NCBI GenBank assembly: GCA_021159785.1
Contig: JAGHDU010000226.1
Span: 1 to 12,108 of the forward strand
Reading direction: 5' to 3'
Source: Staphylothermus sp.
GTDB taxonomy: Archaea; Thermoproteota; Thermoprotei_A; Sulfolobales; Desulfurococcaceae
Length of the DNA stretch: 12,108 nt
The notes under the pieces are model-generated. The model did not search any database. It was not told the DNA's origin and worked only from the letters and a program-made list of their open reading frames with translations. A program made the position numbers and the translations under genes. Position 1 is the first letter of the stretch. Each line of letters starts with the position of its first letter. This document shows, in pieces, positions 1 through 6,637 of the stretch.

Positions 1-1
1 A

Positions 2-490
2 TTACTGAACACAACAAACATTTATATCGAGAAAAAAGACGATCTTATCCACGTATACGTACCCTCGACCATTGTTGTAAAAAATGATAATATTGTAATT
101 AGACCGAAAAGCATCGAATTAATATCTCTCCTTGAGGCGGGGAGCATTGATTATGCATTTGAATACAAGAGTGTAGCGTTACAGCATGGGTTGAAATACA
201 TCGAACTTCCTCCTCAAATAAACCTCGGCCGCCCCGAATGTGATGGTTTCTACTCAAAGATAATTATACACATACTGGTAGGGACAGATAAAGAGACATT
301 AATTCCATTGAAATCAATAGTCTACGGTATAACAGTACTAGATAATGCACCTCATTATGAAGATGCTATAGAATTCGTGAAATTCCTTCTCAGTGATACG
401 GGAAGAATTATATTCGAGGAGAACGGACAAGAATTTCTTGAAAAACCATTAATGTATGGTATGGTACCAGAGGAGCTAAGTAAGCAGTAA
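2..490 (+). CDS. wtpA: Tungstate/molybdate ABC transporter substrate-binding protein WtpA, 3' part (5' end outside window)
   Basis: Extracellular, membrane-tethered oxyanion-binding protein that delivers tungstate/molybdate to the WtpB-WtpC transporter. The frame is open from base 2, so the gene starts before the window; 162 residues of its C-terminal part are visible. A TTG at 191 lies inside the reading frame and is not the start, because the residues before it continue the family sequence. Typical WtpA features are the segment EAGSIDYAFEYKSVA at about 125-174, where the hinge and ligand-binding side chains lie, the following LPPQINL strand, and the conserved IVYGITV and ENGQE segments near the end. 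The upstream residues also include the IVIRPKS stretch expected before the EAG motif. The stop codon (488-490) is 14 bases before the preferred wtpB start, consistent with one transcript. Family assignment is firm; tungstate versus molybdate preference cannot be read from the sequence. Confidence 0.9.
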   Translation, partial: LLNTTNIYIEKKDDLIHVYVPSTIVVKNDNIVIRPKSIELISLLEAGSIDYAFEYKSVALQHGLKYIELPPQINLGRPECDGFYSKIIIHILVGTDKETLIPLKSIVYGITVLDNAPHYEDAIEFVKFLLSDTGRIIFEENGQEFLEKPLMYGMVPEELSKQ

Positions 491-493
491 ACA

Positions 494-498
494 AGGTG
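494..498 (+). promoter_or_regulatory. Shine-Dalgarno element that decides the wtpB start
   Basis: AGGTG at 494-498 lies 6 bases before a GTG at 505. The alternative GTG at 496 falls inside this element and could not use it. The same AGGTG/AGGTGA element with similar spacing precedes most genes in the window. Confidence 0.6.
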
Positions 499-504
499 TT
501 TCAA

Positions 505-1290
505 GTGATTAAAATAGAAAAATTCTTACTGACACTATCCATTATAGCTTCTCTCGGAATATTATTTATCTTAACACCAATTATTGCATTATTTATAGCT
601 GTAGATCCAAATACCCTTGTTAAGACATGGTTCACTGATCCCTTACTTAGTGAACAAGCCCGCAACGCATTATTACTTACATTGGAAGCCGCATTTACTT
701 CTTCAATATTACTGATGATAATAGGTATCCCGCTCTCTTATTTTCTTACAAGATATGGTTTCAGAGGCAAAAACATTGTTGAAGCAATAATAGATATACC
801 ATTAATGATTCCTCACGCAGTAGCGGGTATAATGATATTACTAGCATATGGTCGGAGAGGAATACTAGGCCCCCTACTATCAGTAACAGGCATAGTAATC
901 GAAGATAGTTTCTGGGGAATAGTGACAGCTATGATGTTTGTTTCTTTTCCCATAATGATTGATACGCTTAAACTAGGTTATCTCAGTATTGATGAATCCA
1001 TAGAACTTGTTGCAAGAAGTATGGGTGCTAATAGGCTGGATACATTTGTTAAGATAACATTACCATTACTATTGCCAAGTATTGTTGCTGGATTTTTATT
1101 GTCATGGGCTAGAGCGGTTAGCGAGGTAGGAGCAATACTTATTGTAGCATACTATCCGAAGACGATGAATGTACTTGTACTTGAATGGTTCAATAGTTAT
1201 GGTTTGAAATATGCTGTATCATTATCATTCGTTCTTGTATTGTTTTCGCTTATAGTATTCATATTGTTAAAGACAGTGGTGAAAAAATGA
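505..1290 (+). CDS. wtpB: Tungstate/molybdate ABC transporter permease WtpB
   Basis: Integral membrane subunit that forms the oxyanion channel and couples to the WtpC ATPase. It has about 261 residues with five to six hydrophobic helices, the usual size for ModB/WtpB/CysT-type permeases. The cytoplasmic EAA coupling loop is clear at about residues 167-187, with the conserved pattern E..A..(M)GA....F..I.LP. The family motif IPLMIPHAVAGIMIL lies before it. Two in-frame GTG codons (496 and 505) could be the start; 505 is preferred for its Shine-Dalgarno spacing, and the difference is three residues. The stop overlaps the wtpC start as ATGA (1287-1290), which suggests translational coupling. No frame damage is seen. 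A sulfate-type CysT permease is the main alternative by family, but the adjacent WtpA makes that unlikely. Confidence 0.9.
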   Translation: MIKIEKFLLTLSIIASLGILFILTPIIALFIAVDPNTLVKTWFTDPLLSEQARNALLLTLEAAFTSSILLMIIGIPLSYFLTRYGFRGKNIVEAIIDIPLMIPHAVAGIMILLAYGRRGILGPLLSVTGIVIEDSFWGIVTAMMFVSFPIMIDTLKLGYLSIDESIELVARSMGANRLDTFVKITLPLLLPSIVAGFLLSWARAVSEVGAILIVAYYPKTMNVLVLEWFNSYGLKYAVSLSFVLVLFSLIVFILLKTVVKK

Positions 1291-2039
1291 TAGAGATCAA
1301 GGATCTATATGTGGAGCTAGGCAATTTCACGTTAAAAATAGATAATCTAATCATAAATGAGAACGAATACCTAGTAGTAATGGGACCAAGTGGTGTAGGA
1401 AAAACAGTATTCTTACATACACTTGCTGGCTTCATTAAGCCCAAGAAAGGAGTGATCAGATACAATAATATTGATTTAACTATGGAACCACCTGAGAAAA
1501 GAGGTTTTGCTATTATACCTCAAGATTTTGGATTGTTTCCTCATATGACTGTATATGAAAATATTGCATTCGGACTTGTTATAAGGAAAATTGATCGTAA
1601 TAGAATAGATGAACTTGTAAAAAGGTATGCTGAATTAATGGAGATCTCTCATTTACTTCATCGAAAACCAAATACTCTGAGTGGTGGTGAGAAGCAAAGA
1701 GTTGCTTTAGCAAGAGCACTAATTATTAAACCTAGAATAATTCTACTTGATGAGCCCTTCTCAAATCTTGATCCGTCGCTTCGCGTGAAAATGCTAGGAT
1801 TCTTGAAAAGATTGAGAAAACAATTAAGATTTACAGCAATCCATGTTACACACGATATCATTGAAGCACTAGAACTAGCTGATAGAATAGCATATATTCA
1901 TAGGGGTGAATTAAAAGGAGTATTTACTCCCTCTGAATTCGTTAATACACAATATGCTAAACCCTATATGAATGAATTACTACTAGTTTATAAGAGGTTA
2001 AAACAACTTGGAATAGATAACGTAAATATCGTTACTTAA
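1287..2039 (+). CDS. wtpC: Tungstate/molybdate ABC transporter ATP-binding protein WtpC (short form)
   Basis: Cytoplasmic ATPase that powers WtpB. All ABC motifs are present: Walker A GPSGVGKT at residues 33-40, Q-loop Gln79, signature LSGGEKQ at 131-137, Walker B ILLDEP with catalytic Glu156, and switch His189. The protein has 250 residues and ends about 60 residues after the H-loop, so it lacks the C-terminal TOBE/Mop-like regulatory domain found in many ModC/WtpC proteins of about 350 residues. Trans-inhibition by bound oxyanion through that domain is therefore not expected. The start ATG overlaps the wtpB stop, and a GGTGA element sits at 1278-1282. The 3' end overlaps by 8 bases with the end of the opposite-strand mrpD gene, leaving no space for a terminator between the operons. 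Confidence 0.92.
   Translation: MIEIKDLYVELGNFTLKIDNLIINENEYLVVMGPSGVGKTVFLHTLAGFIKPKKGVIRYNNIDLTMEPPEKRGFAIIPQDFGLFPHMTVYENIAFGLVIRKIDRNRIDELVKRYAELMEISHLLHRKPNTLSGGEKQRVALARALIIKPRIILLDEPFSNLDPSLRVKMLGFLKRLRKQLRFTAIHVTHDIIEALELADRIAYIHRGELKGVFTPSEFVNTQYAKPYMNELLLVYKRLKQLGIDNVNIVT
2032..2039. other. Tail-to-tail overlap of wtpC and mrpD
   Basis: The TAA of wtpC (2037-2039, plus strand) and the TAA of mrpD (2034-2032, minus strand) lie within an 8-base shared segment. Both transcripts must therefore end inside the antisense of the other gene. No T-tract long enough to call as an archaeal terminator is seen on either strand close by. Confidence 0.85.
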
Positions 2040-3699
2040 CGCTAGCATAGAATGATAAAATTGAATTAATATATTCTCTTATTCCATCAATCCACCCTGT
2101 TGAACCAACAATACTTTCTAAGTAAACAACTCCACCAACCATGCTTAGAATGCCTATACCGATTATAGTTGCTATTAATACAGCAAACAATGTTGATGGC
2201 ACAATATGTTCTCTGATAACCCCTATGTATTTTGATGGTCTAGGAGGAACTATAATATTGATAACTACTCTCATATATCCCAACATGCTAATTGCCGCTG
2301 ACAATACTAGTATTATCGCAAAGATTATTTGTCCAGACATCATCAAGGCGTTATATAGTAGTAGTTTACTAAAGAATCCACCAAGTGGTGGAACTCCTAA
2401 AAGATGAAGCAGTGATATTACGAGAGCAGTTGAAGTTACGGGCAGTAATCTGCCAACGCCCCTCAACTCAAGTATGTCTCTAGTACCAACTGCCTTTATG
2501 TAGACACCACTAACCATGAAAGCTAGGGTTTTACCAAAGCTATGGTTAATAATGTGGAAAACAACAGCTGTAACAGCAGCCGTAACTACGGCCTTGCTAG
2601 AACCATGCATGACTGCTCCTATACCCATAAATATTAAGCCTAAGTGTGCAATAGTTGAATACGCTAGGATTCTCTTGATATCATTTTGTATTATCATTAC
2701 AAGGCTACCAGCTATAGCAGAGACTGCTCCAAGGATTAAGACTATGTAGGCTATAACGTCTCTCAAGCTAAGGCCTGCTCCTGTAGGTATATCTATTAAT
2801 GAACCTAGGCCAAAGACTGTGTACAAGACTCTTAATGTAGAATATGCTCCCATCTTTACAACTAGCCCAGATAATGCTGCTGATACCGGGGTTGGTGCTT
2901 CAGGATGTGCATCGGGTAACCAGAAATGATTAGGAAATATAGCTGCTTTGAAAGTAAATGCCCATAGGGCAAAGACAATAGCTATAGCTGTTGCAAGCAT
3001 TGGATTTCCATAACTAACTCCACTATATGCAGAAAAGAACCTGCACGCTTCATTAAATGTTTCACATATCCATGGTAGACGGGCTTTTACAGCTAGATCG
3101 GCCATGTTTACTGTACCATATGTACCGTAAAGAAATACTATTGATAGAAAGAACATTGTAGTAGCCGTTGCGCCTATTAAGCTATACTTTATAGTTGCTT
3201 CAATTGCTTCCTTCTTGTTTCTATAGAACGCGACAAGTCCATAGGCACTAATTGCTAGCAATTCTATCATAACAAATAGATTAAACATATCACCAGTGTA
3301 TACGATACCTATCATAGAAGCCTCTAGGAGAAGTAGTAGCGCATAGTACCATTCAACACCCTCTTCATTCCACATATACCATACACTATAAACTACTATG
3401 AATAACATATCAACTCCAATCAATAATCCAAGTACACTGCCTAAACCATCAACAACATACGCGATACCTATGGGCGCTATCCATCCTCCAAAGAAATAAG
3501 CTATAGGTTTACCGTATAGGATGTTGACAATGTAATAGTTAAGGACAGTATATATAAGCGCAACAATGCTGAAAATAAGCGCATATACGTGGTAAAACAA
3601 TTTCTTTTTTATCACTATTGATAGAAGAGGTATGATGAAGGCTGCTATTGTTAAGAGCAGAGGGATTATTCCAATAGGGATCAAGTTTTCATGCATCAT
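2032..3699 (-). CDS. mrpD: Mrp-type cation/proton antiporter subunit D (MbhH-like), NuoN/NuoM family
   Basis: Multi-spanning ion-translocating subunit of the Mrp module (555 residues, about 14 membrane helices, Proton_antipo_M family). The charged residues that carry protons in complex I-like antiporter subunits are present: Glu146 in MIEL (TM5), Lys251 before the NHFWLPDAHPEAPTPVSA segment (TM7), Lys282 (TM8), His386 and Lys390 in the NHSFGK helix, and Lys445 (TM12). It should move H+ or Na+ at the Mrp end of the hydrogenase complex. The start ATG at 3699 is 6 bases after GAGGTGA (3712-3706); a second ATG follows immediately. It is the last gene of the operon, 16 bases after mrpE. A loop around 205-225 carries two cysteines (212, 219). 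A NuoN-type name is possible, but order and similarity favour MrpD. Confidence 0.9.
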   Translation of the reverse strand: MMHENLIPIGIIPLLLTIAAFIIPLLSIVIKKKLFYHVYALIFSIVALIYTVLNYYIVNILYGKPIAYFFGGWIAPIGIAYVVDGLGSVLGLLIGVDMLFIVVYSVWYMWNEEGVEWYYALLLLLEASMIGIVYTGDMFNLFVMIELLAISAYGLVAFYRNKKEAIEATIKYSLIGATATTMFFLSIVFLYGTYGTVNMADLAVKARLPWICETFNEACRFFSAYSGVSYGNPMLATAIAIVFALWAFTFKAAIFPNHFWLPDAHPEAPTPVSAALSGLVVKMGAYSTLRVLYTVFGLGSLIDIPTGAGLSLRDVIAYIVLILGAVSAIAGSLVMIIQNDIKRILAYSTIAHLGLIFMGIGAVMHGSSKAVVTAAVTAVVFHIINHSFGKTLAFMVSGVYIKAVGTRDILELRGVGRLLPVTSTALVISLLHLLGVPPLGGFFSKLLLYNALMMSGQIIFAIILVLSAAISMLGYMRVVINIIVPPRPSKYIGVIREHIVPSTLFAVLIATIIGIGILSMVGGVVYLESIVGSTGWIDGIREYINSILSFYASVK

Positions 3700-3715
3700 A
3701 TACGTTCACCTCGTG

Positions 3716-4231
3716 TTAATCAAATATTTTCTTAGCAAATTCTTCGAATTTCGAACTAATGATCTCTCTAGCTTTTAATGGATCACTAGTCTTAGCATCT
3801 AACCAATGAACGAAAAAGTACTTGTTTTCATAATCAAGGTCTACGACAACCGTACCTGGAGTATTAGTAATAGAGTTAGCTATAAGGGTCATAGCATAAT
3901 CAGTACTAACATTATATGGTACCTTTATAATTGCAGGGTTCAAAGGCATCTTGGGATGAAGTGCTCTCTTAATCACATCTATATGGGCCTTAGTCTCGGC
4001 TACTAGGAAATACCATATAATATAAATTAACATCAGGAAACCTCTTCGTATGCTGAGAGCTTTTCCGGGGTTTTCCACAACTATATTTCCGACCAATAAG
4101 CCGATTATTACCGCAACTATAGCACCCGTTATGACGTCAAATAACCCAAGACTACCAGTGTAAAATAGGTAGATGACGAACGATAAAATAGCGGCAGGTA
4201 TAGAGGCTAATGTTTTGCGGGTCACCTTCAT
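3716..4231 (-). CDS. mrpE: Mrp-type cation antiporter subunit E (MbhA-like)
   Basis: Small membrane subunit of the Mrp/MnhE family, about 171 residues, with N-terminal hydrophobic helices and a soluble C-terminal domain. The family signature ANSITNTPGT is at about residues 118-127, followed by a strand-rich stretch ending in the typical HWL. In Mrp complexes MrpE is needed for assembly or activity, but its exact role in transport is unclear. Two adjacent starts are possible, GTG at 4234 and ATG at 4231; the ATG overlaps the mrpC stop by one base (TGATG) and is taken here. Its place between mrpC and mrpD differs from Pyrococcus furiosus mbh, where the homologue (mbhA) is the first gene. Confidence 0.88.
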   Translation of the reverse strand: MKVTRKTLASIPAAILSFVIYLFYTGSLGLFDVITGAIVAVIIGLLVGNIVVENPGKALSIRRGFLMLIYIIWYFLVAETKAHIDVIKRALHPKMPLNPAIIKVPYNVSTDYAMTLIANSITNTPGTVVVDLDYENKYFFVHWLDAKTSDPLKAREIISSKFEEFAKKIFD

Positions 4232-4629
4232 CACCTACTTGAAGTTGCTGTTTTTCTTACATTTACAGTTCCATAAAGCCTATAGTATTGAATGATTACA
4301 AAAGCAATGAATAGTGTCACGGCTAGTCCTATAACTATGGCTGTTAATACCAGGGCTTGAGGCAAAGGATCGACAGCGTGCTCAATATAATATTTAATAG
4401 ATTCATTATAATTAGTTGTATTCATTAATACTGGTGGTTGTGGGGTTCCAGTTCTAGGCCAACGATAACCAACTAAGACTGCGAAAGCATTCGCAGTATC
4501 TGAAAGTATTGTTATTGCGAGTAGTTTCTTGACTAGGCTTGGTCTAGCAAATATACCGTAAAGAGCTATTCCCAAATTAACGTATAAGCTCACAACGATT
4601 ACACTAGCCACTAATGTAGGGAGCTCCAT
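4231..4629 (-). CDS. mrpC: Mrp-type cation antiporter subunit C (MbhG-like, NuoK family)
   Basis: NuoK/MrpC-type subunit of 132 residues with three membrane helices. The family signature DPLPQALVLTAIVI (87-100) opens the third helix, and the SDTANAFAVLVGY helix precedes it. NuoK-family subunits contribute to the ion path between NuoH/NuoJ-like parts and the antiporters. The loop between helices 2 and 3 (about 56-86) is long and carries two N-glycosylation sequons (N70-T-T and N75-E-S). The start ATG overlaps the preceding stop by one base (TAATG), and AAGGTGAT lies at 4643-4636 with normal spacing. The stop overlaps the mrpE start. Confidence 0.9.
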   Translation of the reverse strand: MELPTLVASVIVVSLYVNLGIALYGIFARPSLVKKLLAITILSDTANAFAVLVGYRWPRTGTPQPPVLMNTTNYNESIKYYIEHAVDPLPQALVLTAIVIGLAVTLFIAFVIIQYYRLYGTVNVRKTATSSR

Positions 4630-5423
4630 TACTTTATCACCTTTTTCACTTCTTCTTCCTCAATGCTGAAGAGCATTAATACAAGAGTAAAACCAGCCAT
4701 CACAGCTACAAATTCGAAGATATTAAAGAATAAGAGACTACCACCAAACAGAACATCGTCTATCCACATAGGATAACTTATCTCTGCCATCGCTTTTGCC
4801 TGGTTTTGAAAAATGTATGCATTAACACCAATTACTAAGCCTGCTAAAACTAATCCTATAGCTGTTAAACCTATTCCTATTAATCCTAAGCTTCTAAGTA
4901 AGAGTATCTTTGGTTTAGTCACTCCTTTCTGAACAAGCCTTCTAAGACCGAATACCATAATGCTTAAAACTATTACTACAGTAGCAACGCTTCCTGCTTG
5001 GAAACCTCCACCTGGTGTTAAGTGTCCATGAAAGGCTATCGAGGCAGCCACTATAGGTATAAGTATCAAGCTTAACCGTGTTACTGTCTTGGCTATTGGA
5101 CTCATACCTATGGATTTCTTTTTGGAACTTATTTCGACGCCTCTATAGATAGCCACTGAGGCTATAATTGCACCATAAAATACTGCTGTCTCGAAAAATG
5201 TGTCCAATCCACGGAAATCCCATATTATGGCTGTAACACTCTCGTATCCACTACTGGTGTTTGTTGGTTGATACGGGTTATAAGTTGATGCTAGATATAT
5301 TTGTGCTAATTTCCTCACATCAACAGGTGGTAAATAACCTAATCCTCCTAGACTAGTTATGTATGCTAGACTAAATATGAATATCACAATGGAAATGATC
5401 ACACATATTTCGGATTTCTTCAT
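4629..5423 (-). CDS. mrpB: Fused MbhE-like / MrpB (MbhF-like) antiporter subunit
   Basis: A 264-residue membrane protein that appears to join two subunits which are separate in P. furiosus Mbh. Residues 1 to about 100 resemble MbhE: an N-terminal helix, a GLGYLPP loop, then the VTAIIWDFRGLDTFFET segment and a second helix. Residues about 105-264 are MrpB/MnhB, with the hallmark FHGHLTPGGGFQAGS (131-145) and further helices, ending in an acidic tail. In complex I terms MbhE corresponds to part of NuoJ or the C-terminal end of MrpA, so the protein sits at the hinge between hydrogenase and antiporter modules. There is no internal stop or start suggesting a frameshift artefact; reading is continuous. 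It starts 2 bases after the MbhD-like stop, with only a weak ribosome-binding element. Confidence 0.85.
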   Translation of the reverse strand: MKKSEICVIISIVIFIFSLAYITSLGGLGYLPPVDVRKLAQIYLASTYNPYQPTNTSSGYESVTAIIWDFRGLDTFFETAVFYGAIIASVAIYRGVEISSKKKSIGMSPIAKTVTRLSLILIPIVAASIAFHGHLTPGGGFQAGSVATVVIVLSIMVFGLRRLVQKGVTKPKILLLRSLGLIGIGLTAIGLVLAGLVIGVNAYIFQNQAKAMAEISYPMWIDDVLFGGSLLFFNIFEFVAVMAGFTLVLMLFSIEEEEVKKVIK

Positions 5424-5425
5424 GT

Positions 5426-5683
5426 TTAGTCCCCATCACGTCTCTCTGTTTTCTTTGTGACAAACAATAAGATCGCAGGAGTTATTCCAACAGAAACAGG
5501 TATATAGACGAGCACTATGTCAGGTGCCATTAAAACGTAAAATATCAATGCATACATAGCGCTCTGTATAGCTGAGTATACTATGGCTCTAACCATGTCT
5601 TTTTCAATAATTGCTTTAAAAGCAGCAATGACGCTGGTAACACTGATCAACATTAGGAAAGCAAGTGTAAATATTTCAATCAT
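5426..5683 (-). CDS. mbhD: MbhD-like subunit of the Mrp/hydrogenase complex (DUF4040, NuoJ-/MrpA-C-terminal-like)
   Basis: An 85-residue protein with three hydrophobic helices. The order helix, IIEKDMVRAIVYSA, helix, APDIVLVYIPVSVGITPAILLF fits the MbhD / MnhB-related DUF4040 family, equivalent to the C-terminal region of MrpA and to part of NuoJ. In Mbh this small subunit is near the interface where conformational change from the hydrogenase is passed to the ion channels. The start ATG overlaps the end of mrpG by 8 bases, and the gene is followed 2 bases later by the MbhE-MrpB fusion, as expected for Mbh-type order D-E-F. No full-length MrpA is present in the window. Confidence 0.85.
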   Translation of the reverse strand: MIEIFTLAFLMLISVTSVIAAFKAIIEKDMVRAIVYSAIQSAMYALIFYVLMAPDIVLVYIPVSVGITPAILLFVTKKTERRDGD

Positions 5684-6050
5684 TTCTTCTCGCCCTCTCT
5701 TCTTCTAAGTGATCGAAAACCAGTGGTTTCTTAGGAGCAAGACCAGCTCTATGAGCTGCTAGTGCCAAGACATGTGTACCAACAGGGGCTAGTAGCATTA
5801 TGAGTATTCCAGCAACAATACTGGCACCAGCTAAGAAGAACCTATATGTTCCAAGCCAGTCACATCCTAGAGCCATTAAGGCAACACCTATTAATGGTAC
5901 AACAGCACCACCAATAGTTCCTACAGTGGCAGCATGCATCCTTGTATAGAAATTAGGGAATCTTAACATACCTATAGAAGCTGCTATATCGCAGAAAACA
6001 CCTATTAAAACGAGCGCTTCGCCGACATAAACAAGTATTTCATTGATCAT
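5676..6050 (-). CDS. mrpG: Mrp-type cation antiporter subunit G (MbhC-like)
   Basis: MnhG/MrpG family membrane protein of about 124 residues with three helices and a charged C-terminal tail. The family pattern is visible as GMLRFPNFYTRMHAATVGTI in the first half and PVGTHVLALAAHRAGL in the last helix region. A GTG at 6062 would add four residues but lies inside the Shine-Dalgarno element; ATG 6050 has AGGTGAG upstream at 6064-6058 and is preferred. The gene begins 4 bases after the mrpF stop and overlaps the next gene by 8 bases. In Mrp complexes MrpG is a structural subunit without a known ion-binding site. Confidence 0.9.
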   Translation of the reverse strand: MINEILVYVGEALVLIGVFCDIAASIGMLRFPNFYTRMHAATVGTIGGAVVPLIGVALMALGCDWLGTYRFFLAGASIVAGILIMLLAPVGTHVLALAAHRAGLAPKKPLVFDHLEEERARRND

Positions 6051-6054
6051 TCTA

Positions 6055-6339
6055 CTACTCACCTAATTCTTTGTGTGTGAAATACTTGGAAACATATATG
6101 TCGAGTGCGTAAACCCATAAGGCTAATACGATCGTGCACGCAATAAGTATCGGGGATCTATAAATTATCGATAATAGTGCTAAAAAAGCCGCTATATCAA
6201 AAGAAAGAGCGTCAATAGCTAAAACAGTATCGGGTATAGTTGGTCCTTTCAATGCCCTTATAATGTATAGAGTAAATGCAAATAAGTATAATGGAAAAAC
6301 GTAGAGGATAAACGTCACAACTTGTTGTTCAAGACTCAT
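6055..6339 (-). CDS. mrpF: Mrp-type cation antiporter subunit F (MbhB-like)
   Basis: Small three-helix membrane protein of the MnhF/MrpF family, about 94 residues. The conserved loop RALKGPTIPDTVLAIDALS matches the family pattern of a GPT turn followed by an Asp-containing helix. It is the first Mrp-type gene after the hydrogenase genes. Two ATG codons are available: 6345 has only 3 bases after the GAGGT element (6353-6349), whereas 6339 has 9, like the other genes here, so 6339 is preferred; the difference is two residues. The stop is 4 bases before mrpG. The assignment is firm from sequence and from its position before mrpG. Confidence 0.9.
   Translation of the reverse strand: MSLEQQVVTFILYVFPLYLFAFTLYIIRALKGPTIPDTVLAIDALSFDIAAFLALLSIIYRSPILIACTIVLALWVYALDIYVSKYFTHKELGE
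6058..6064 (-). promoter_or_regulatory. Shine-Dalgarno element that decides the mrpG start
   Basis: AGGTGAG on the minus strand, 7 bases before ATG at 6050. The in-frame GTG at 6062 is part of this element, so it is unlikely to be the start. Confidence 0.6.
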
Positions 6340-6367
6340 ACTCATACTACCTCACAATTATTTGAAT

Positions 6368-6637
6368 TTATTCTTCCACTATTTTTAGCTTGAGATATTG
6401 GTTTCCAGATAATTCTATATTGAAAAGATTCATTGATGTATTTTTATCGAATACTTCTACTTCTCCTCTTAGTTGAAGCGTTTTAGAGATATCTTGTGGC
6501 AAATCATTTATGTTAATTGATCTAGTATCATGTTCTCTACATATACCTATGGATGATACTAAATGTCTTGAAGCAAGTGTTTTACCTTTTTCTACGAAAT
6601 CACATAGATAAATTTTAATGATGACTTCCCTCTCCAA
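6368..6637 (-). CDS. Unrecognised 89-aa protein between the hydrogenase and Mrp modules
   Basis: I do not recognise the family. The 89-residue product is soluble-looking, with no membrane helix or signal peptide, alternating short hydrophobic stretches that suggest mainly beta strands, and two lone cysteines (residues 12 and 33) that form no CxxC motif. The TTG start at 6637 is supported by GAGGT at 6650-6646, 8 bases upstream. The gene overlaps the end of the NuoB-like gene by 23 bases and is followed by 22-28 bases to mrpF, so it is co-transcribed. The reading frame, ribosome site and tight packing argue for a real gene. It could be an accessory or assembly subunit, or a small peripheral subunit at the junction of the two modules; nothing in the sequence decides this. 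Confidence 0.7.
   Translation of the reverse strand: MEREVIIKIYLCDFVEKGKTLASRHLVSSIGICREHDTRSININDLPQDISKTLQLRGEVEVFDKNTSMNLFNIELSGNQYLKLKIVEE

Noticed and set aside
191..490. A 99-aa gene starting with TTG at 191
   Set aside because: The frame is open back to base 2 and the residues before 191 continue the WtpA sequence, so this is an internal codon of wtpA.
1259..1465. Minus-strand frames at 1259-1465 and 1658-1861 inside wtpB/wtpC
   Set aside because: Antisense to the ABC motifs of WtpC; no support for coding.
2032..2140. A transcription terminator between the convergent operons
   Set aside because: No long T-tract or stable hairpin is visible on either strand near the two stop codons.
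2141..2407. Plus-strand frame of 88 aa inside mrpD (also 2516-2749 and 3806-4006)
   Set aside because: These lie antisense to clear Mrp genes, have no family features, and their hydrophobic look mirrors the membrane helices on the other strand.
6338..6367. An internal promoter for the Mrp genes in the gap before mrpF
   Set aside because: The gap is under 30 bases and holds the ribosome-binding element; no convincing BRE/TATA pair can be separated from the AT-rich background.
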